64,000 bases of DNA from Lentzea atacamensis (GCF_003269295.1 NZ_QLTT01000009.1:124001-188000), one strand, 5' to 3'; shown: positions 32,207 to 42,700, counted from the first letter of the stretch. The notes: generated from the letters alone by a model not told the origin. Translations and numbers: made by a program.

Positions 32207-33094
32207 TCACCCAGCCGGACTGAGGACCACCACGGGCTTGCACGCGTCGCCATCGTCCTTCGCCAGCGCGATGACGTGACCGTCCGGCCCGAAGACCCCG
32301 TAGGTGCCCTCGAACCCGCCCGCGCGCAGCCGTTGCCCGTGCGAGAGCGCCGACGCCTCGCGCGGGTCGATCTCGCGGCGCGGGAACGCCGTTGCCACCG
32401 CGGCGTCGAGGTCCAGCGACAGGCCGGGCGTCTCCTCAAGCTGCTGGAGCGTCTTGGCCACGCGGAGGTCGAACGGGCCGACCCTGGTACGCCGCAACGC
32501 ACCCAGATGCCCACCGACGCCCAGCGCCGCGCCGAGGTCGCGGGCCAACGCGCGCACGTAGGTGCCGGAGGAGCACTCGACCATCACGTCGAGCAGGACC
32601 GTCTTGTCCTCACGGCGCGTGAACAGCACGTCGAAGCGGTGCACGGTCACGGGCCGTGCGGGGATCTCGACCTGCTCACCCGCACGCACCCGTGCGTAGG
32701 CGCGCTTGCCGTCGATCTTCACCGCGGACACGGCCGACGGCACCTGCTGGATCGGGCCGGTCAGCTTGGCCACCTCGGCGGCGATCGCGTCGTCGGCCAC
32801 CCCCGACGCGTCCACAGTGGACAGAACCTCGCCCTCGGCGTCGTCCGTCGTCGTGGAAGCGCCGAGCACGATCGTCGCGAGGTAGGCCTTGCTGTCGAGC
32901 GCGAGGTGGCCGAGGAGCTTCGTCGCGCGTTCGATGCCGAGCACGAGCACGCCGGTCGCCATCGGGTCCAGCGTGCCGGCGTGCCCGACCTTGCGGGTGC
33001 CGAGAATCCTGCGCACACGCGCCACCACGTCGTGCGAGGTCATGCCGTCCGGCTTGTCGACGACTACCAGGCCCGGTGCAACAGAGGGTTTCAC
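32207..33094 (-). CDS. truB: tRNA pseudouridine-55 synthase
   Basis: From the GTG at 33094 (VKPSVAPGLVVVDKPDG) it has 295 residues. The catalytic Asp is in VGHAGTLDPMATGVLVLG near residue 38, and the family motif DVVARVRRILG precedes it. It converts U55 of tRNAs to pseudouridine in the T-loop. The end of the MFS gene is 11 bases upstream of the start. The gene overlaps none of its neighbours. Confidence 0.94.
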   Translation of the reverse strand: MKPSVAPGLVVVDKPDGMTSHDVVARVRRILGTRKVGHAGTLDPMATGVLVLGIERATKLLGHLALDSKAYLATIVLGASTTTDDAEGEVLSTVDASGVADDAIAAEVAKLTGPIQQVPSAVSAVKIDGKRAYARVRAGEQVEIPARPVTVHRFDVLFTRREDKTVLLDVMVECSSGTYVRALARDLGAALGVGGHLGALRRTRVGPFDLRVAKTLQQLEETPGLSLDLDAAVATAFPRREIDPREASALSHGQRLRAGGFEGTYGVFGPDGHVIALAKDDGDACKPVVVLSPAG

Positions 33095-33105
33095 GGCGCG
33101 AAATC

Positions 33106-34467
33106 CTAAGCGACGCGCAGAGCGTCCCAACGACGACGCCGCAACTGCACCGGCACCGCCTCACCACGCTCCTCTGCCGCGAACACCGCCGCACGCGCGC
33201 GCCGCCACCACACGAGCATCCGCCAGCCACCCAGCGCCAGCACGACGACGCAGAAGCTGAGCGCGACCCGGAACGCCGTCTGCGGCGTCACGAGGTTCTC
33301 GAGCAGGTCCAGCAACACACCCACACCCAGTGCCGCGACGGTCACCGCGAGGAAGCCGCCGACGTTGACCAGGCCGCTCGCCGTGGACTGGCGGTGCGAC
33401 GGGTTGTAGTCGCGGGCCAACGCGAACGCGACGCCCGAGATGGGCCCGCCGACGGTCAGCACGAGGAACACGACTGCGATGACAGGCACCGGTACGTGAC
33501 CGCCCGGCCACAGCAGCAGCACGCCCCACCCGGCGAACGCGAACGCCAGGAACCAGCCCGCGATCGGCATGCGCCACTCGGGATTGCGAGAGAACAACGC
33601 CCCAACGATCGGACTCGACACAATCGCACCGATGACCAGCAGTCCGAGCGTGGACGACGCCGCCTTGGGCGACATGCCCTGCGCCTGCACGAGGTACGGG
33701 TACCCCCACAGCAGACCGATCACAGCCGGTGTGGACATGGTGCTGAAGTGCGCCCAGAAGCCGAGCCGGGTGCCGGGCACGCTCCACGCCTGCCGCACCT
33801 TCGGCCAGATCTTCTTGAGCGGCACGGCTTCGGGCTTGGGAGCCGCGAAGCCGTCCGGCACGTCCCGCAGCCGCAGGAACGCGATGATCGAGTACGCGGC
33901 AGTCGCGCCGCCCGCGATGAGGAACGCCCAGGTCCACCCGATCGAGCCGAGCATGAGCGTCAACGGCACCGTGGCGACGAGGTTGCCGACACCGCCCAGC
34001 GCGGCCGTGACCGCGACCACCAGCGAGTACTGGCGCGGCGGGAAGTGCGCCGCCACGATCCGGATCACGCTGATGAACGTCATCGCGTCGCCCATGCCGA
34101 GCACGGCCCGTGCGACGAGCCCCAGCCCGTACGAGTCGGCGACGGCGAAGAGCAACTGGCCGGTGCCCATGAGCAACGCGGCGATGGTGAGAATTTTGCG
34201 CGGGCCGAAACGGTCCACGAGCAGACCGGTGGGAATCTGCATGAAGGCGTAGACGCCAACCTGCAACACGGTGAACACACCGAGCTGCGCGGGCCCGAGC
34301 CCGAACCGCTCACTCGCCTCCAGCCCGGCGACGCCGAGCGTGGTGCGGTGGAAGACGGCGGCGAAGTAGACGAAGACGGCGGTGGTCCAGATCAGCCACG
34401 AGGTACGGGTGGCGCGATCGACCGACGGCAAGACGGCACTCTCCCCAGGTCGGAGGCGGGTAGACAT
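33106..34467 (-). CDS. MFS transporter
   Basis: The 453-residue protein has 12 predicted membrane helices, starting at SWLIWTTAVFVYFAAVF near residue 24. The MFS loop signature lies between helices 2 and 3 (LLVDRFGPRKILTIA). A basic C-terminal tail ends in LRVA. It may be an exporter or nutrient transporter; the substrate is not visible. A tandem minisatellite lies directly upstream of its start. Confidence 0.87.
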   Translation of the reverse strand: MSTRLRPGESAVLPSVDRATRTSWLIWTTAVFVYFAAVFHRTTLGVAGLEASERFGLGPAQLGVFTVLQVGVYAFMQIPTGLLVDRFGPRKILTIAALLMGTGQLLFAVADSYGLGLVARAVLGMGDAMTFISVIRIVAAHFPPRQYSLVVAVTAALGGVGNLVATVPLTLMLGSIGWTWAFLIAGGATAAYSIIAFLRLRDVPDGFAAPKPEAVPLKKIWPKVRQAWSVPGTRLGFWAHFSTMSTPAVIGLLWGYPYLVQAQGMSPKAASSTLGLLVIGAIVSSPIVGALFSRNPEWRMPIAGWFLAFAFAGWGVLLLWPGGHVPVPVIAVVFLVLTVGGPISGVAFALARDYNPSHRQSTASGLVNVGGFLAVTVAALGVGVLLDLLENLVTPQTAFRVALSFCVVVLALGGWRMLVWWRRARAAVFAAEERGEAVPVQLRRRRWDALRVA

Positions 34468-34540
34468 TAGTTACATCGCCTAAACAACCTTCTTGGTAAC
34501 GATTTCATGCCGTGAGGTCGGACACAGCGCCCACCTGGGT

Positions 34541-34750
34541 GTCAGCTGCGTGGATGTGAGCTGCGTGGGCGTCAGCTGCGTGGGCGTCAGCTGCGTGGGC
34601 GTCAGCTGCGTGGGCGTCAGCTGCGTGGGCGTCAGCTGCGTGGGCGTCAGCTGCGTGGGCGTCAGCGCCGTGGGCGTCAGCTGCGTGGGCGTCAGCGCCG
34701 TGGGCGTCAGCGCCGTGGGCGTCAGCTGCGTGGGCGTCAGCTGCGTGGGT
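34541..34750. repeat. 15-bp minisatellite, 14 units
   Basis: Fourteen head-to-tail copies of GTCAGCTGCGTGGGC run from 34541 to 34750. Unit 1 ends GAT, unit 2 begins GTG, unit 14 ends GGGT, and units 9, 11 and 12 carry GCGCCG for GCTGCG. A partial unit follows and contributes the TCA that is the MATE stop codon on the minus strand. The unit length is a multiple of three, so all frames stay open, but no reading looks like a real protein. It lies upstream of the MFS start (34467) and downstream of the MATE gene. Nothing else is seen between 34468 and 34751. Confidence 0.9.
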
Positions 34751-34751
34751 G

Positions 34752-36053
34752 TCAGCGGACCGCGCCCTCCACCGCCCAATCACCCGATCGTGTACGCCAC
34801 ACCACCGCGACCAGCCGCAACACCATGAACGCCGACAGCCCGGTCCAGATCCCCGCGAGCCCCCACCCGAACACGTACGAGGCCCACACCAGCGGCAGGA
34901 ACCCGATCACCGCGGACCCGAGCGTCGCCGTCCGCATGAACTTCACGTCGCCCGCGCCCAGCAACACCCCGTCCAACGCGAACACCACGCCCGCGATCGG
35001 TTGCAGCGCAACGAAAAACCACCACGCGTTCGGAATTTCTCCCAGCACGCCAGCGTCCGACGTGAACGCCTGCGGCAAAACCGGTGCCAGCGCGGCGAAA
35101 ACCACCCCGAGCCCGATCCCGAACACCAGCCCGTACCGAGTGACCTGCCACGCCAGCTTCTCGGCCTGCCGGCGGTTCGACGCCCCGAGCGCCGCACCGA
35201 CGAGCGACTGCGCCGCGATCGCCAGCGAATCCAGCACCAGCGCGAGGAACGTCCACAGCTGCAGCACGACCTGGTGCGCCCCCACGGCCGCGACAGACGT
35301 CCGCGCCGCCACCGAAGCCGCGCTGATGAAGCACGCCTGGAACGCCAGGCTCCGCAACACCAGATCGCGCCCCATGCCGAGCTGCGCGCGCATGGCAGCC
35401 CAATGCGGCCGCAACGGCACGCGTTCGGCGAAGAGCGCCTTGATGAACAATCCGGCCGACAGCAGCTGCGCGACCACGTTGGCGATGGCCGAGCCCTCAA
35501 GCCCCCAGCCCACGCCGTAGACGAGCGCCGGGCAGAGTACCGCGCTGATGCCGTTGCCGATCAGGATGTACTTCAGGGGCCGCCGGGTGTCCTGGACGCC
35601 CCGCATCCACCCGTTGCCCGCCATCGTTACGAGGATGAACGGCGCCCCGAGCAACGCGATGCGCACCCACTGCACCGCGGCATCGGCCACGGCGCCGCCG
35701 CCCGCGAGCACCTCCGCCACGGGCCGGGCGAACAGCTGCCCGAGCAACACCACCAGCACGCCCGCCGCGACCGCCAGCCACGTCGCCTGGACGCCCTCCT
35801 CGACCGCCTCCGCACGCCGCCCGGCTCCGTGCAGCCGGGCCGTGCGCGCCGTCGTGCCGTAGGACAGGAACGTCAGCTGCGTCGACACCTGCGTGAGCAG
35901 CACACCGCCCAGTGCCAGGCCGGCCAGTGGCAACGCGCCCAGGTGCCCGACCACGGCCGTGTCGACGAGCACGTACAACGGCTCGGCTGCCAGCACCCCC
36001 AGGGCGGGCACCGCCAGCCCGATCACCCGCCGCGCGGGAACCCGATCCTCCAC
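34752..36053 (-). CDS. MATE/DinF-family efflux transporter
   Basis: From the GTG at 36053 it has 433 residues and about 12 membrane helices. Typical MATE elements are RRVIGLAVPALGVLAAEPLYVLVDTAVVGHLGALPLAGLALG at the start and GNGWMRGVQDTRRPLKYILIGNG near residue 135. This is the bacterial DinF branch, which expels cationic drugs or acids. The frame is open upstream to 36110. The stop codon is made from the minisatellite edge. Confidence 0.87.
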   Translation of the reverse strand: MEDRVPARRVIGLAVPALGVLAAEPLYVLVDTAVVGHLGALPLAGLALGGVLLTQVSTQLTFLSYGTTARTARLHGAGRRAEAVEEGVQATWLAVAAGVLVVLLGQLFARPVAEVLAGGGAVADAAVQWVRIALLGAPFILVTMAGNGWMRGVQDTRRPLKYILIGNGISAVLCPALVYGVGWGLEGSAIANVVAQLLSAGLFIKALFAERVPLRPHWAAMRAQLGMGRDLVLRSLAFQACFISAASVAARTSVAAVGAHQVVLQLWTFLALVLDSLAIAAQSLVGAALGASNRRQAEKLAWQVTRYGLVFGIGLGVVFAALAPVLPQAFTSDAGVLGEIPNAWWFFVALQPIAGVVFALDGVLLGAGDVKFMRTATLGSAVIGFLPLVWASYVFGWGLAGIWTGLSAFMVLRLVAVVWRTRSGDWAVEGAVR

Positions 36054-36189
36054 ACGACCGAACCTAGGTGGTCGGGAAGCGCACTCCATCCCTTTAGCGA
36101 TGGAAAGCACTCACCTCCTGTTCCGCTCCCCCGCGCGCTTCCTCGTACGCGAGATTCGGTAACAGCGTTTCGGGACACGGCTCACCCGT

Positions 36190-36620
36190 TTGAGCGATCT
36201 GAGCCGCGTCCTGCACGCCTCGTCCGCGGCAGGCGCGTCCGGCGAGCCTTCTGACGGCGACGCCGCCGGACGTCCGCACGAACACGACGGCGCCGAACGA
36301 GCTTTCGGGACACGGATCAGCCGTTCGAGCGACCAAGACCACGCCCCGCACGCCCGTCCACAACAGCCGCGACCGCGAAGCCTCCTACAGCCGCGCCCGA
36401 GAAGCCTTCCGACAGCAACACCATCAGAAACCCGCACGAACACGACGGCACCGAACGAACCCTCAGGACACGTCTCAGCCGCACGAGCGACCAAGACCAC
36501 GCCCCGCACACCCGCCCGCAACAACCGCGCCCGAGAAAGCCCTCCTACAGCAACACCATCAGAGAACCCACACGAACACCGAACAGATCCGCAGGACGCG
36601 GACCAGCCGCCAAAGCCGAC
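36190..36620. repeat. imperfect ~158-bp tandem repeats, gene-free region
   Basis: The 510-base gap 36111-36620 holds no convincing gene. Two blocks repeat at a 158-bp offset. The segment 36327-36356 matches 36485-36514 at 29 of 30 bases; its core is GAGCGACCAAGACCACGCC. The segment 36274-36300 matches 36432-36458 at 26 of 27 bases. A third, more decayed copy runs to about 36620. On the minus strand the copies could read GVRGVVLVARAAETCPEG-like peptides, but frames break between units, so this may be the remains of a repeat gene or a structured non-coding repeat. Confidence 0.7.
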
Positions 36621-37754
36621 CTAGGCCCGCTGCGGCAAGCCGAACACCCGCTCCCGAGCCACCGCGAGAGCCGAGTGCAGAGCTCCCGAGCGCACGGGGT
36701 TGGCGGTGATCTGCGCGAGCTGCACCGGAGTGCGCGGCACCACCAGCTTGCGCAGTTCCGACGACACCAGCTCGCACAACGTCTCGCCGCCGGCCTGTGC
36801 CACTCCGCCCGACAGCAGCACCAGTTCCGGATCGAGCACGCACACCACGTTCGCCAGACCCAAAGCGATCCTACGAGCGAGGTCTGACAAAAACGCGCGT
36901 CCCTCGGTGCCGGTGGTCAGCGCGTGTGCGACGGCCTCCAGGCCGGAGTCGGCGGAGATGCCGTGGGTGGCGGCCAGCGCCACGATGGCGTCGCTGTCCA
37001 CCTGGTCGCCGTAGCGTCCGCCCGGTACCTGCATCGAGTCGATCTCGCCCGCGCCGCCGGTGACGCCGCGCAGCAGCACGCCGTTGACCACGACTGCCGA
37101 GCCGATCTCGTCGGCTGGCCAGAAGAGCACGAAGTTGCGCACGCCCACGGCCTTGCCGGAGCTCATCTCCTCCAGGGCGGCCAGGTTGATGTCGTTCTCG
37201 ATCGACACCGACGTGCCCAGCAGCTCGCGCAGGGTGGCGGGGAGGTCGACGTCCACGAGTCCCGGCAGGTGCGGCGCGAAGCCCAGGTGGCCGGTGGCGG
37301 GGTCGACCGCGCCCGGCGTGCCGACCACGACGTGGGACAGCGAGTCCAGGCGCAGGCCGGCGAGCGCCGCTGCCTTCTGCACGGTCTCGCGGAACGCCGC
37401 CAGGGTGTTCTCCTTGGGCATCGGCGCGCTGTGTTCGGCCAGCAGTGAGCCGGTGATGTCCGCGATGGCCACATCGATGAGGTCCGGCGTCAGCGCCACG
37501 GCCGCCACGTGCCCCACGCCGCCGTTGACGGCCCACATCTGGGCGCGTGGGCCGCGGCCGCCGCCGCGCAAGCCCGTGCGCACGACCATGCCGTCTTCTT
37601 CGAGGCGTGCCAGCAGCTGCGCTGTCGCGGGCTTGGAGAGGCCGATGACCTCTTCCAGCTCGGCGCGCGTCATCGCGCCGCTGCGCAGCAGCGTTTCGAT
37701 GGCCGCCCGGTCGTTGATCTCCCGCAGCAGCCGCGGGCTTCCTGTCCTTGTCAT
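36621..37754 (-). CDS. ROK-family transcriptional regulator
   Basis: The 377-residue protein has an N-terminal winged helix (IETLLRSGAMTRAELEEVIGLSKPATAQLLARLEEDGMVVR) and a ROK sugar-kinase-like domain from about residue 80. The ROK part has VVVGTPGAVDP, a GGAGEID element and ALGLANVVCVLDPELVLLSGGV near the end. ROK repressors of the NagC/Mlc type sense sugars or sugar phosphates. It is coupled to nrnA by a 4-base overlap at 37751. The repeat block lies just downstream. Confidence 0.88.
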   Translation of the reverse strand: MTRTGSPRLLREINDRAAIETLLRSGAMTRAELEEVIGLSKPATAQLLARLEEDGMVVRTGLRGGGRGPRAQMWAVNGGVGHVAAVALTPDLIDVAIADITGSLLAEHSAPMPKENTLAAFRETVQKAAALAGLRLDSLSHVVVGTPGAVDPATGHLGFAPHLPGLVDVDLPATLRELLGTSVSIENDINLAALEEMSSGKAVGVRNFVLFWPADEIGSAVVVNGVLLRGVTGGAGEIDSMQVPGGRYGDQVDSDAIVALAATHGISADSGLEAVAHALTTGTEGRAFLSDLARRIALGLANVVCVLDPELVLLSGGVAQAGGETLCELVSSELRKLVVPRTPVQLAQITANPVRSGALHSALAVARERVFGLPQRA

Positions 37755-38737
37755 GACTCCACCCGCTCCAACGCGCCCTTGAGCGCGGCGACGACCTGCT
37801 CCGCGGCCCCGTCGAACGTGAACCCGGCCGCCAGCCGGTGCCCACCGCCGCCGAGCACCTGCGCCACCTCACGCACATCGACCTGGCTGACGGCTCGTAG
37901 CGAGACCGACCAGAACCCGGGCCGCAACTCCTTCAGCACAGCGGCCACCTCGGCCTCGGATGCGGAGCGCACGACGTCGATCACGCTCTCCACCTCCTCG
38001 CTGCGCACGTCCCGCGCGTCGTCCATGCCCACCACGGCGTGCACGAGCCCCAGCCCGCCGGCGGCACGCTCGTCCAGCTCGGCCTTGGCGAGCACTCGCG
38101 ACAACATGCCCAAGTAAGCGAACGGATGCGCGTCCATCAACGGACGAGTGACGCTGTACGCATCGACGCCGGTCTGCAACAGCCGGGCCGCCGTCTCGTG
38201 CGCCGCGGGTCCTGCCTTCCGGAAGCCCCCGGTGTCCGTCACAAGCCCGGCGTAGATGCACCGCGCGATCGGCTCGTCGACTTCAACGCCCATCTCGTCG
38301 AGCAGTCGAAGCGCGATGAGCGCTGTGGCCTCGGCGTGCTCGTCAATGCAGTGCAACGTGCCGTAACGCGTGTTCGACACGTGGTGGTCGATGACGATGA
38401 CGGGGCCCTTGGCCCGCTCAACCCGGTCAGCGAGCGGCCCCAGCCGCTGCAAGCTTCCGGTGTCCATGACGACGAGCAGCTCGGGCTCCTGCGGCACGTC
38501 GTCTCTGTGCACCAGCAGCCCGGCCGTGTCCAAGGCCTTCAAACTTTCGGGCACGTCCTCCGGCTCACCGAAGGCCACGCGCACCACGACTCCGCGCCGA
38601 TGCAGCGCGAGCCCCACCGCCAACGCACTCCCGAGCGTGTCCGCGTCGGGGTTGATGTGGCCGAACAGGGTCACATCACGGGCGTCGGCCAGTAACCGCG
38701 CAGCCTCGGCAATGGTGGTGCTCAGGTCATCTGCCAC
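37751..38737 (-). CDS. nrnA: DHH/DHHA1 bifunctional oligoribonuclease/pAp phosphatase
   Basis: The 328-residue protein has the DHH-family motifs: GHINPDADTLGSALAV near residue 25, VVMDTGS, IVIDHHVSNTRYG (DHH) near 112, and the DHHA1 GGGGHRLAAGFTFDG near 290. It degrades nanoRNAs and 3'-phosphoadenosine 5'-phosphate. It sits downstream of rbfA as usual in actinobacteria, here with a hairpin between the genes. Confidence 0.9.
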   Translation of the reverse strand: MADDLSTTIAEAARLLADARDVTLFGHINPDADTLGSALAVGLALHRRGVVVRVAFGEPEDVPESLKALDTAGLLVHRDDVPQEPELLVVMDTGSLQRLGPLADRVERAKGPVIVIDHHVSNTRYGTLHCIDEHAEATALIALRLLDEMGVEVDEPIARCIYAGLVTDTGGFRKAGPAAHETAARLLQTGVDAYSVTRPLMDAHPFAYLGMLSRVLAKAELDERAAGGLGLVHAVVGMDDARDVRSEEVESVIDVVRSASEAEVAAVLKELRPGFWSVSLRAVSQVDVREVAQVLGGGGHRLAAGFTFDGAAEQVVAALKGALERVES

Positions 38738-38836
38738 AGGGAGACGTTAGCTGCTCACGATCGCAATGTGCCGCAGGGCACCCACCGACAAGACCATTTC
38801 CGCGGTCTGACGAGGTGACCGCGCCTGACAACGCGA

Positions 38837-38861
38837 GGTGGGGTGGTTCCGTCCCACCCCA
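38837..38861 (-). terminator. hairpin after rbfA
   Basis: GTGGGGTGG (38837) and CCACCCCAC (38853) make a 9-bp stem with a 7-base loop, 12 bases beyond the rbfA stop. It has no U-tract, so it may be a weak terminator or a processing site before nrnA. Confidence 0.5.
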
Positions 38862-38872
38862 CACGCGGACGA

Positions 38873-39322
38873 TCAGTCGTCGTCCTCGTCCTCACGAGGC
38901 GCCTTGTAAGGATCCGCCTCGCCGGCGGGCTGAGCCCCTGCCGCCAGCCGGGCCACCTCGGCGTCAGCCGCCTGAGCGCGGGCCAGCAGCTCATCCATCT
39001 TCCGCGCCGTGTCCGGCACGGTGTCCGTGATGAACGTCAAAGTGGGCGTGAACCGGACCCCGGTCTGCTGCCCGACCATGGACCGCAGCACACCCTTGGC
39101 CTTTTCCAGAGCCGCGGCGGCTCCGGCGAGATCGGGCTCGGAATCCAACCGCTCGCCGAGAACCGTGTAGTACACGGTCGCGTCGTGCAGGTCCCCGGTC
39201 ACCTTCGTGTCGGTGATGGTGACCCGAGCCAGCCGAGGATCCTTGACCTCGTGCTCCAGAGCCGAAGCGACGATCTGCGAGATCCTCTTGGCGAGCTTGC
39301 GGGCACGTGCCGTGTCGGCCAC
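38873..39322 (-). CDS. rbfA: ribosome-binding factor A
   Basis: From the GTG at 39322 ([14 protein letters not shown]) it has 149 residues. The KH-type RbfA core is [40 protein letters not shown], and [27 protein letters not shown] ends the domain. An acidic C-terminal tail (EDEDDD) is common in actinobacteria. It helps mature the 30S subunit. ylxP ends 14 bases upstream. Confidence 0.93.
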   Translation of the reverse strand: MADTARARKLAKRISQIVASALEHEVKDPRLARVTITDTKVTGDLHDATVYYTVLGERLDSEPDLAGAAAALEKAKGVLRSMVGQQTGVRFTPTLTFITDTVPDTARKMDELLARAQAADAEVARLAAGAQPAGEADPYKAPREDEDDD

Positions 39323-39335
39323 GAGCCTCCCCTTC

Positions 39336-39632
39336 CTAGTCGTCCTCCGGCCCGACGAGACGCGTGCGGGCGGAGAGCAGTTCCAGTTCGGGTCGTCCTG
39401 CGACCAGCCTTTCACAGCCGGCCAGGACTTCCCTGACATGCGCCGCATCACCGGAGACCGCGGCAACACCGATCAACGCGCGCCGATGCAGATCCTGATG
39501 ACCGGCTTCGGAAGCGGCAACTTCGAAGCGCTTGCGCAGTTCGGCCACGACGGGCCGGACGACAGAGCGCTTCTCCTTCAGCGAGTGGACGTCACCCAAA
39601 AGCACGTCCAGTTCCAGAGCCCCCACGTACAT
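39336..39632 (-). CDS. ylxP: DUF503 family protein (YlxP-like)
   Basis: From the ATG at 39632 ([25 protein letters not shown]) it has 98 residues. The LKEKR motif and the fold are those of DUF503, a small protein always near infB and rbfA in Gram-positive genomes and likely active in ribosome assembly. It follows the infB terminator and overlaps no neighbour. The role is inferred. Confidence 0.9.
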   Translation of the reverse strand: MYVGALELDVLLGDVHSLKEKRSVVRPVVAELRKRFEVAASEAGHQDLHRRALIGVAAVSGDAAHVREVLAGCERLVAGRPELELLSARTRLVGPEDD

Positions 39633-39655
39633 GGGCAAGATCCTCCAGAAGAAAA

Positions 39656-39690
39656 GGGTGCGGAGCCACCGGTTAAACGGCTCCGCACCC
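39656..39690 (-). terminator. Rho-independent terminator after infB
   Basis: GGGTGCGGAGCC (39656) and GGCTCCGCACCC (39679) form a perfect 12-bp stem with an 11-base loop. On the minus strand it is followed by TTTTCTTCTGG, a good U-tract, 13 bases after the infB stop. It should end the rimP-nusA-ylxR-infB transcript. So ylxP and rbfA may rely on read-through or another promoter. Confidence 0.85.
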
Positions 39691-39703
39691 CCATCCAGGC
39701 CTA

Positions 39704-42700
39704 TCAGGCGCGCGGCTTCTCGCGCATCTCGTAGGTCTCGATGACGTCCTCGAGCTTGAGGTCGCTGTAGTTGCCGAGCGTGAGACCACACTCGAAACCT
39801 TCGCGGACCTCGGTGGCGTCGTCCTTGAACCGCTTGAGCGAGCTGATCGGGAGGTTCTCCGCGATCACCTTGCCGTCACGGATCAGGCGAGCGCGCGCGT
39901 TGCGGCGGATCTCGCCCGACAGGACCATGCAGCCCGCGATCGTGCCGACCTTGGAGGACTTGAAGACGTCGCGGATCTCGGCGCGGCCGAGCTGGACCTC
40001 TTCGTACTCCGGCTTGAGGAGACCCTTGAGGGCCGCCTCGATCTCGTCGATCGCCTGGTAGATGACCGTGTAGTAACGGACGTCCACACCCTCGCGGTTC
40101 GCGAGTTCGGTCGCCTTGCCCTCGGCCCGGACGTTGAAGCCCAGGACGATGGCGGAACCGGCCACGGCGAGGTTGATGTCGCCTTCGGTGATGCCACCGA
40201 CACCGCGGTGGATCACGCGCAGCTCGACGTCGTCGCCGACCTCGATCTTCATGAGCGCGTCCTCGAGGGCCTCGACGGTACCCGAGTTGTCACCCTTGAT
40301 GATCAAGGTGAGAGCGCTGGTTTCCTTCAGCGCCGCATCCAGGTCTTCCAGGCTGACGCGCTTGCGCTTCGCGGCGTTCTGCGCGTTGCGGGTGCGGGCC
40401 TGACGACGCTCGGCGATCTGGCGGGCGACGCGGTCCTCGTCGACGACGAGGAACGAGTCACCGGCGCGCGGCACCGACGTGAGGCCGATGACCTGCACCG
40501 GACGCGACGGGGTCGCGTCGTGGACGTCGTCGCCGTGCTCGTCCACCATGCGGCGGACGCGGCCGTAGGCATCGCCCGCGACGATCGAGTCGCCGACGCG
40601 GAGCGTGCCGCGCTGGACCAGCACCGTGGCGACCGGACCGCGACCGCGGTCGAGGTGCGCCTCGATCGCGACACCCTGGGCCTCCATGTCCGGGTTGGCG
40701 CGGAGGTCCAGCGAAGCGTCGGCGGTCAACAGGATGGCCTCGAGGAGGCTGTCGATGTTGATGCCCTGCTTCGCGGAGATGTCGACGAACATCGTGTCGC
40801 CGCCGTACTCCTCGGCGACCAGGCCGTACTCGGTCAGCTGCTGACGGATCTTGGAGGGGTTCGCACCCTCCTTGTCGATCTTGTTCACCGCGACCACGAT
40901 CGGCGCGGAGGCCGCCTGGGCGTGGTTGATCGCTTCCACCGTCTGCGGCATCACGCCGTCGTCAGCGGCGACGACGATGACCGCGATGTCGGTCGCGTTC
41001 GCACCACGGGCACGCATGGCGGTGAACGCCTCGTGACCGGGGGTGTCGATGAAGGTGATGAGCCGCGGGTTGCCCTCGAGCTCGGTCTCCACCTGGTACG
41101 CACCGATGTGCTGGGTGATGCCACCGGCCTCGCCCTCGTGCACCTTCGCCTTGCGGATGGTGTCGAGGAGTCGCGTCTTACCGTGGTCGACGTGACCCAT
41201 GACGGTCACGACCGGCGGGCGAACCTGCAGGTCGTCCTCGTCACCGGCGTCCTCGCCGTAGGTGATGTCGAACGTCTCGAGCAGCTCGCGGTCCTCCTCC
41301 TCGGGGGACACGACCTGCACGACGTAGTTCATCTCGGAGCCGAGCAGCTCCAGGATCTCGTCGGACACCGACTGGGTCGCCGTGACCATCTCGCCCAGGT
41401 GGAACAGCACCTGCACGAGCGACGCCGGGTTGGCGTTGATCTTGTCGGCGAAGTCGGTCAGCGAGGCACCGCGCGGCAGGCGGATCGTCTCGCCCTGCCC
41501 CTTGGGCAGGCGGACGCCACCGACCGAAGGCGCCTGCATGTTGTCCATGTACTCCTGGCGCTTCTGCCGCTTGGACTTGCGTCCACGACGCGCCGGACCA
41601 CCCGGACGACCGAAGGCACCAGCGGTACCGCCGCGGCCTGCGCCGCCGCCACCACCGGGACGACCGCGGAAACCGCCGCCACCACCGGCCGGGGCGCCGC
41701 CACCGGCACCGCCACCACCGCCGGGACGGACGCCGCCGCCACCGCCACCGCCTCCGCCACCGCGGAAGCCACCGCCGCCGCCGCCACCGCCGCCACCGCC
41801 GCGGAAGCCGCCACCGCCGCCGCCCCCACCGGGACGACCGCCGCCACCGCCACCGCCACCGGGACGGCCACCGCCGCCACCAGGGCCAGGACGGTTGCCG
41901 GCCGGACGGCCCGGCATCATGCCGGGGTTCGGGCGCGGAGGCATGTTGCCCGGGTTGGGGCGAGGACCGCCCTGACCGGGAGCGGGACGAGGCCCACCCT
42001 GGCCGGGAGCAGGACGAGGTCCGCCCTGACCGGGAGCAGGACGGCCGCCACCCTGGGCAGCCGCCGGACGGGGACCGGCAGGACGCGGGTCACCGGGCTT
42101 CGGGCCGGAGGGGCGGTCGCCGCCCTGCTCCGGACGCGGGCCGGGACGAGGTCCAGGACGCGGGCCGGGAGCGTTGCCGCCACCGACGCCGAAGGGGTTG
42201 TTGCCCGGACGCGGGGCACGCGGGCCGGCAGGCTTGGGAGCCTGCGTGCGCGGCGGCACCACGGACGGGGTCTGCGCACCAGCGGACGCGGCCGGAGCCT
42301 GCGGCTGCTGGGGCTGTTGCTGCTGCGGAGCCGGGCGCGGGCCCGGACGCGGGCCACCCGGCTTGCCGCCGGGAGCCGGGGCAGCCTTGGGAGCGGCCGG
42401 AGCCGACGCGGCGGGTGCCGGTGCGGCGGCGGCCGGAGCCTCGGGCTGCTGGACGGGCGTGGCCGGAGCCTGCGCGGCCGGAGCGGCGGGCGCGGGCTTG
42501 GGGGCCGGGGGACGCGGAGCCGCGGGCTTCGGGCCGGGAACGGCCTTGGGCGCAGCGGGCTTGCTGTCCGTCGTGGCTGCCGGCTTCGACTCCGCCGGGG
42601 CGGCGGGCGCTGCGGCAGCAGCGGGTGCGGGTGCCTTGGGCTTCGGAGCGGCCGGCTTGGGAGCCGACGGCTTCGAGGACTTGGCTTCGTAGGCGTCACG

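Noticed and set aside
34541-34750. CRISPR array
   Set aside because: The 15-bp units are contiguous with no spacers and no cas genes.
34480-34783. LTPTQ or ADAHA repeat protein in the minisatellite
   Set aside because: All frames are open because the unit is 15 bp; no RBS or flanking domain supports a protein, and the ADAHA reading lacks the Leu/Phe of true pentapeptide repeats.
36111-36524. Minus-strand frames in the repeat block as genes
   Set aside because: They have no RBS and break between repeat copies; they mirror the DNA repeat.
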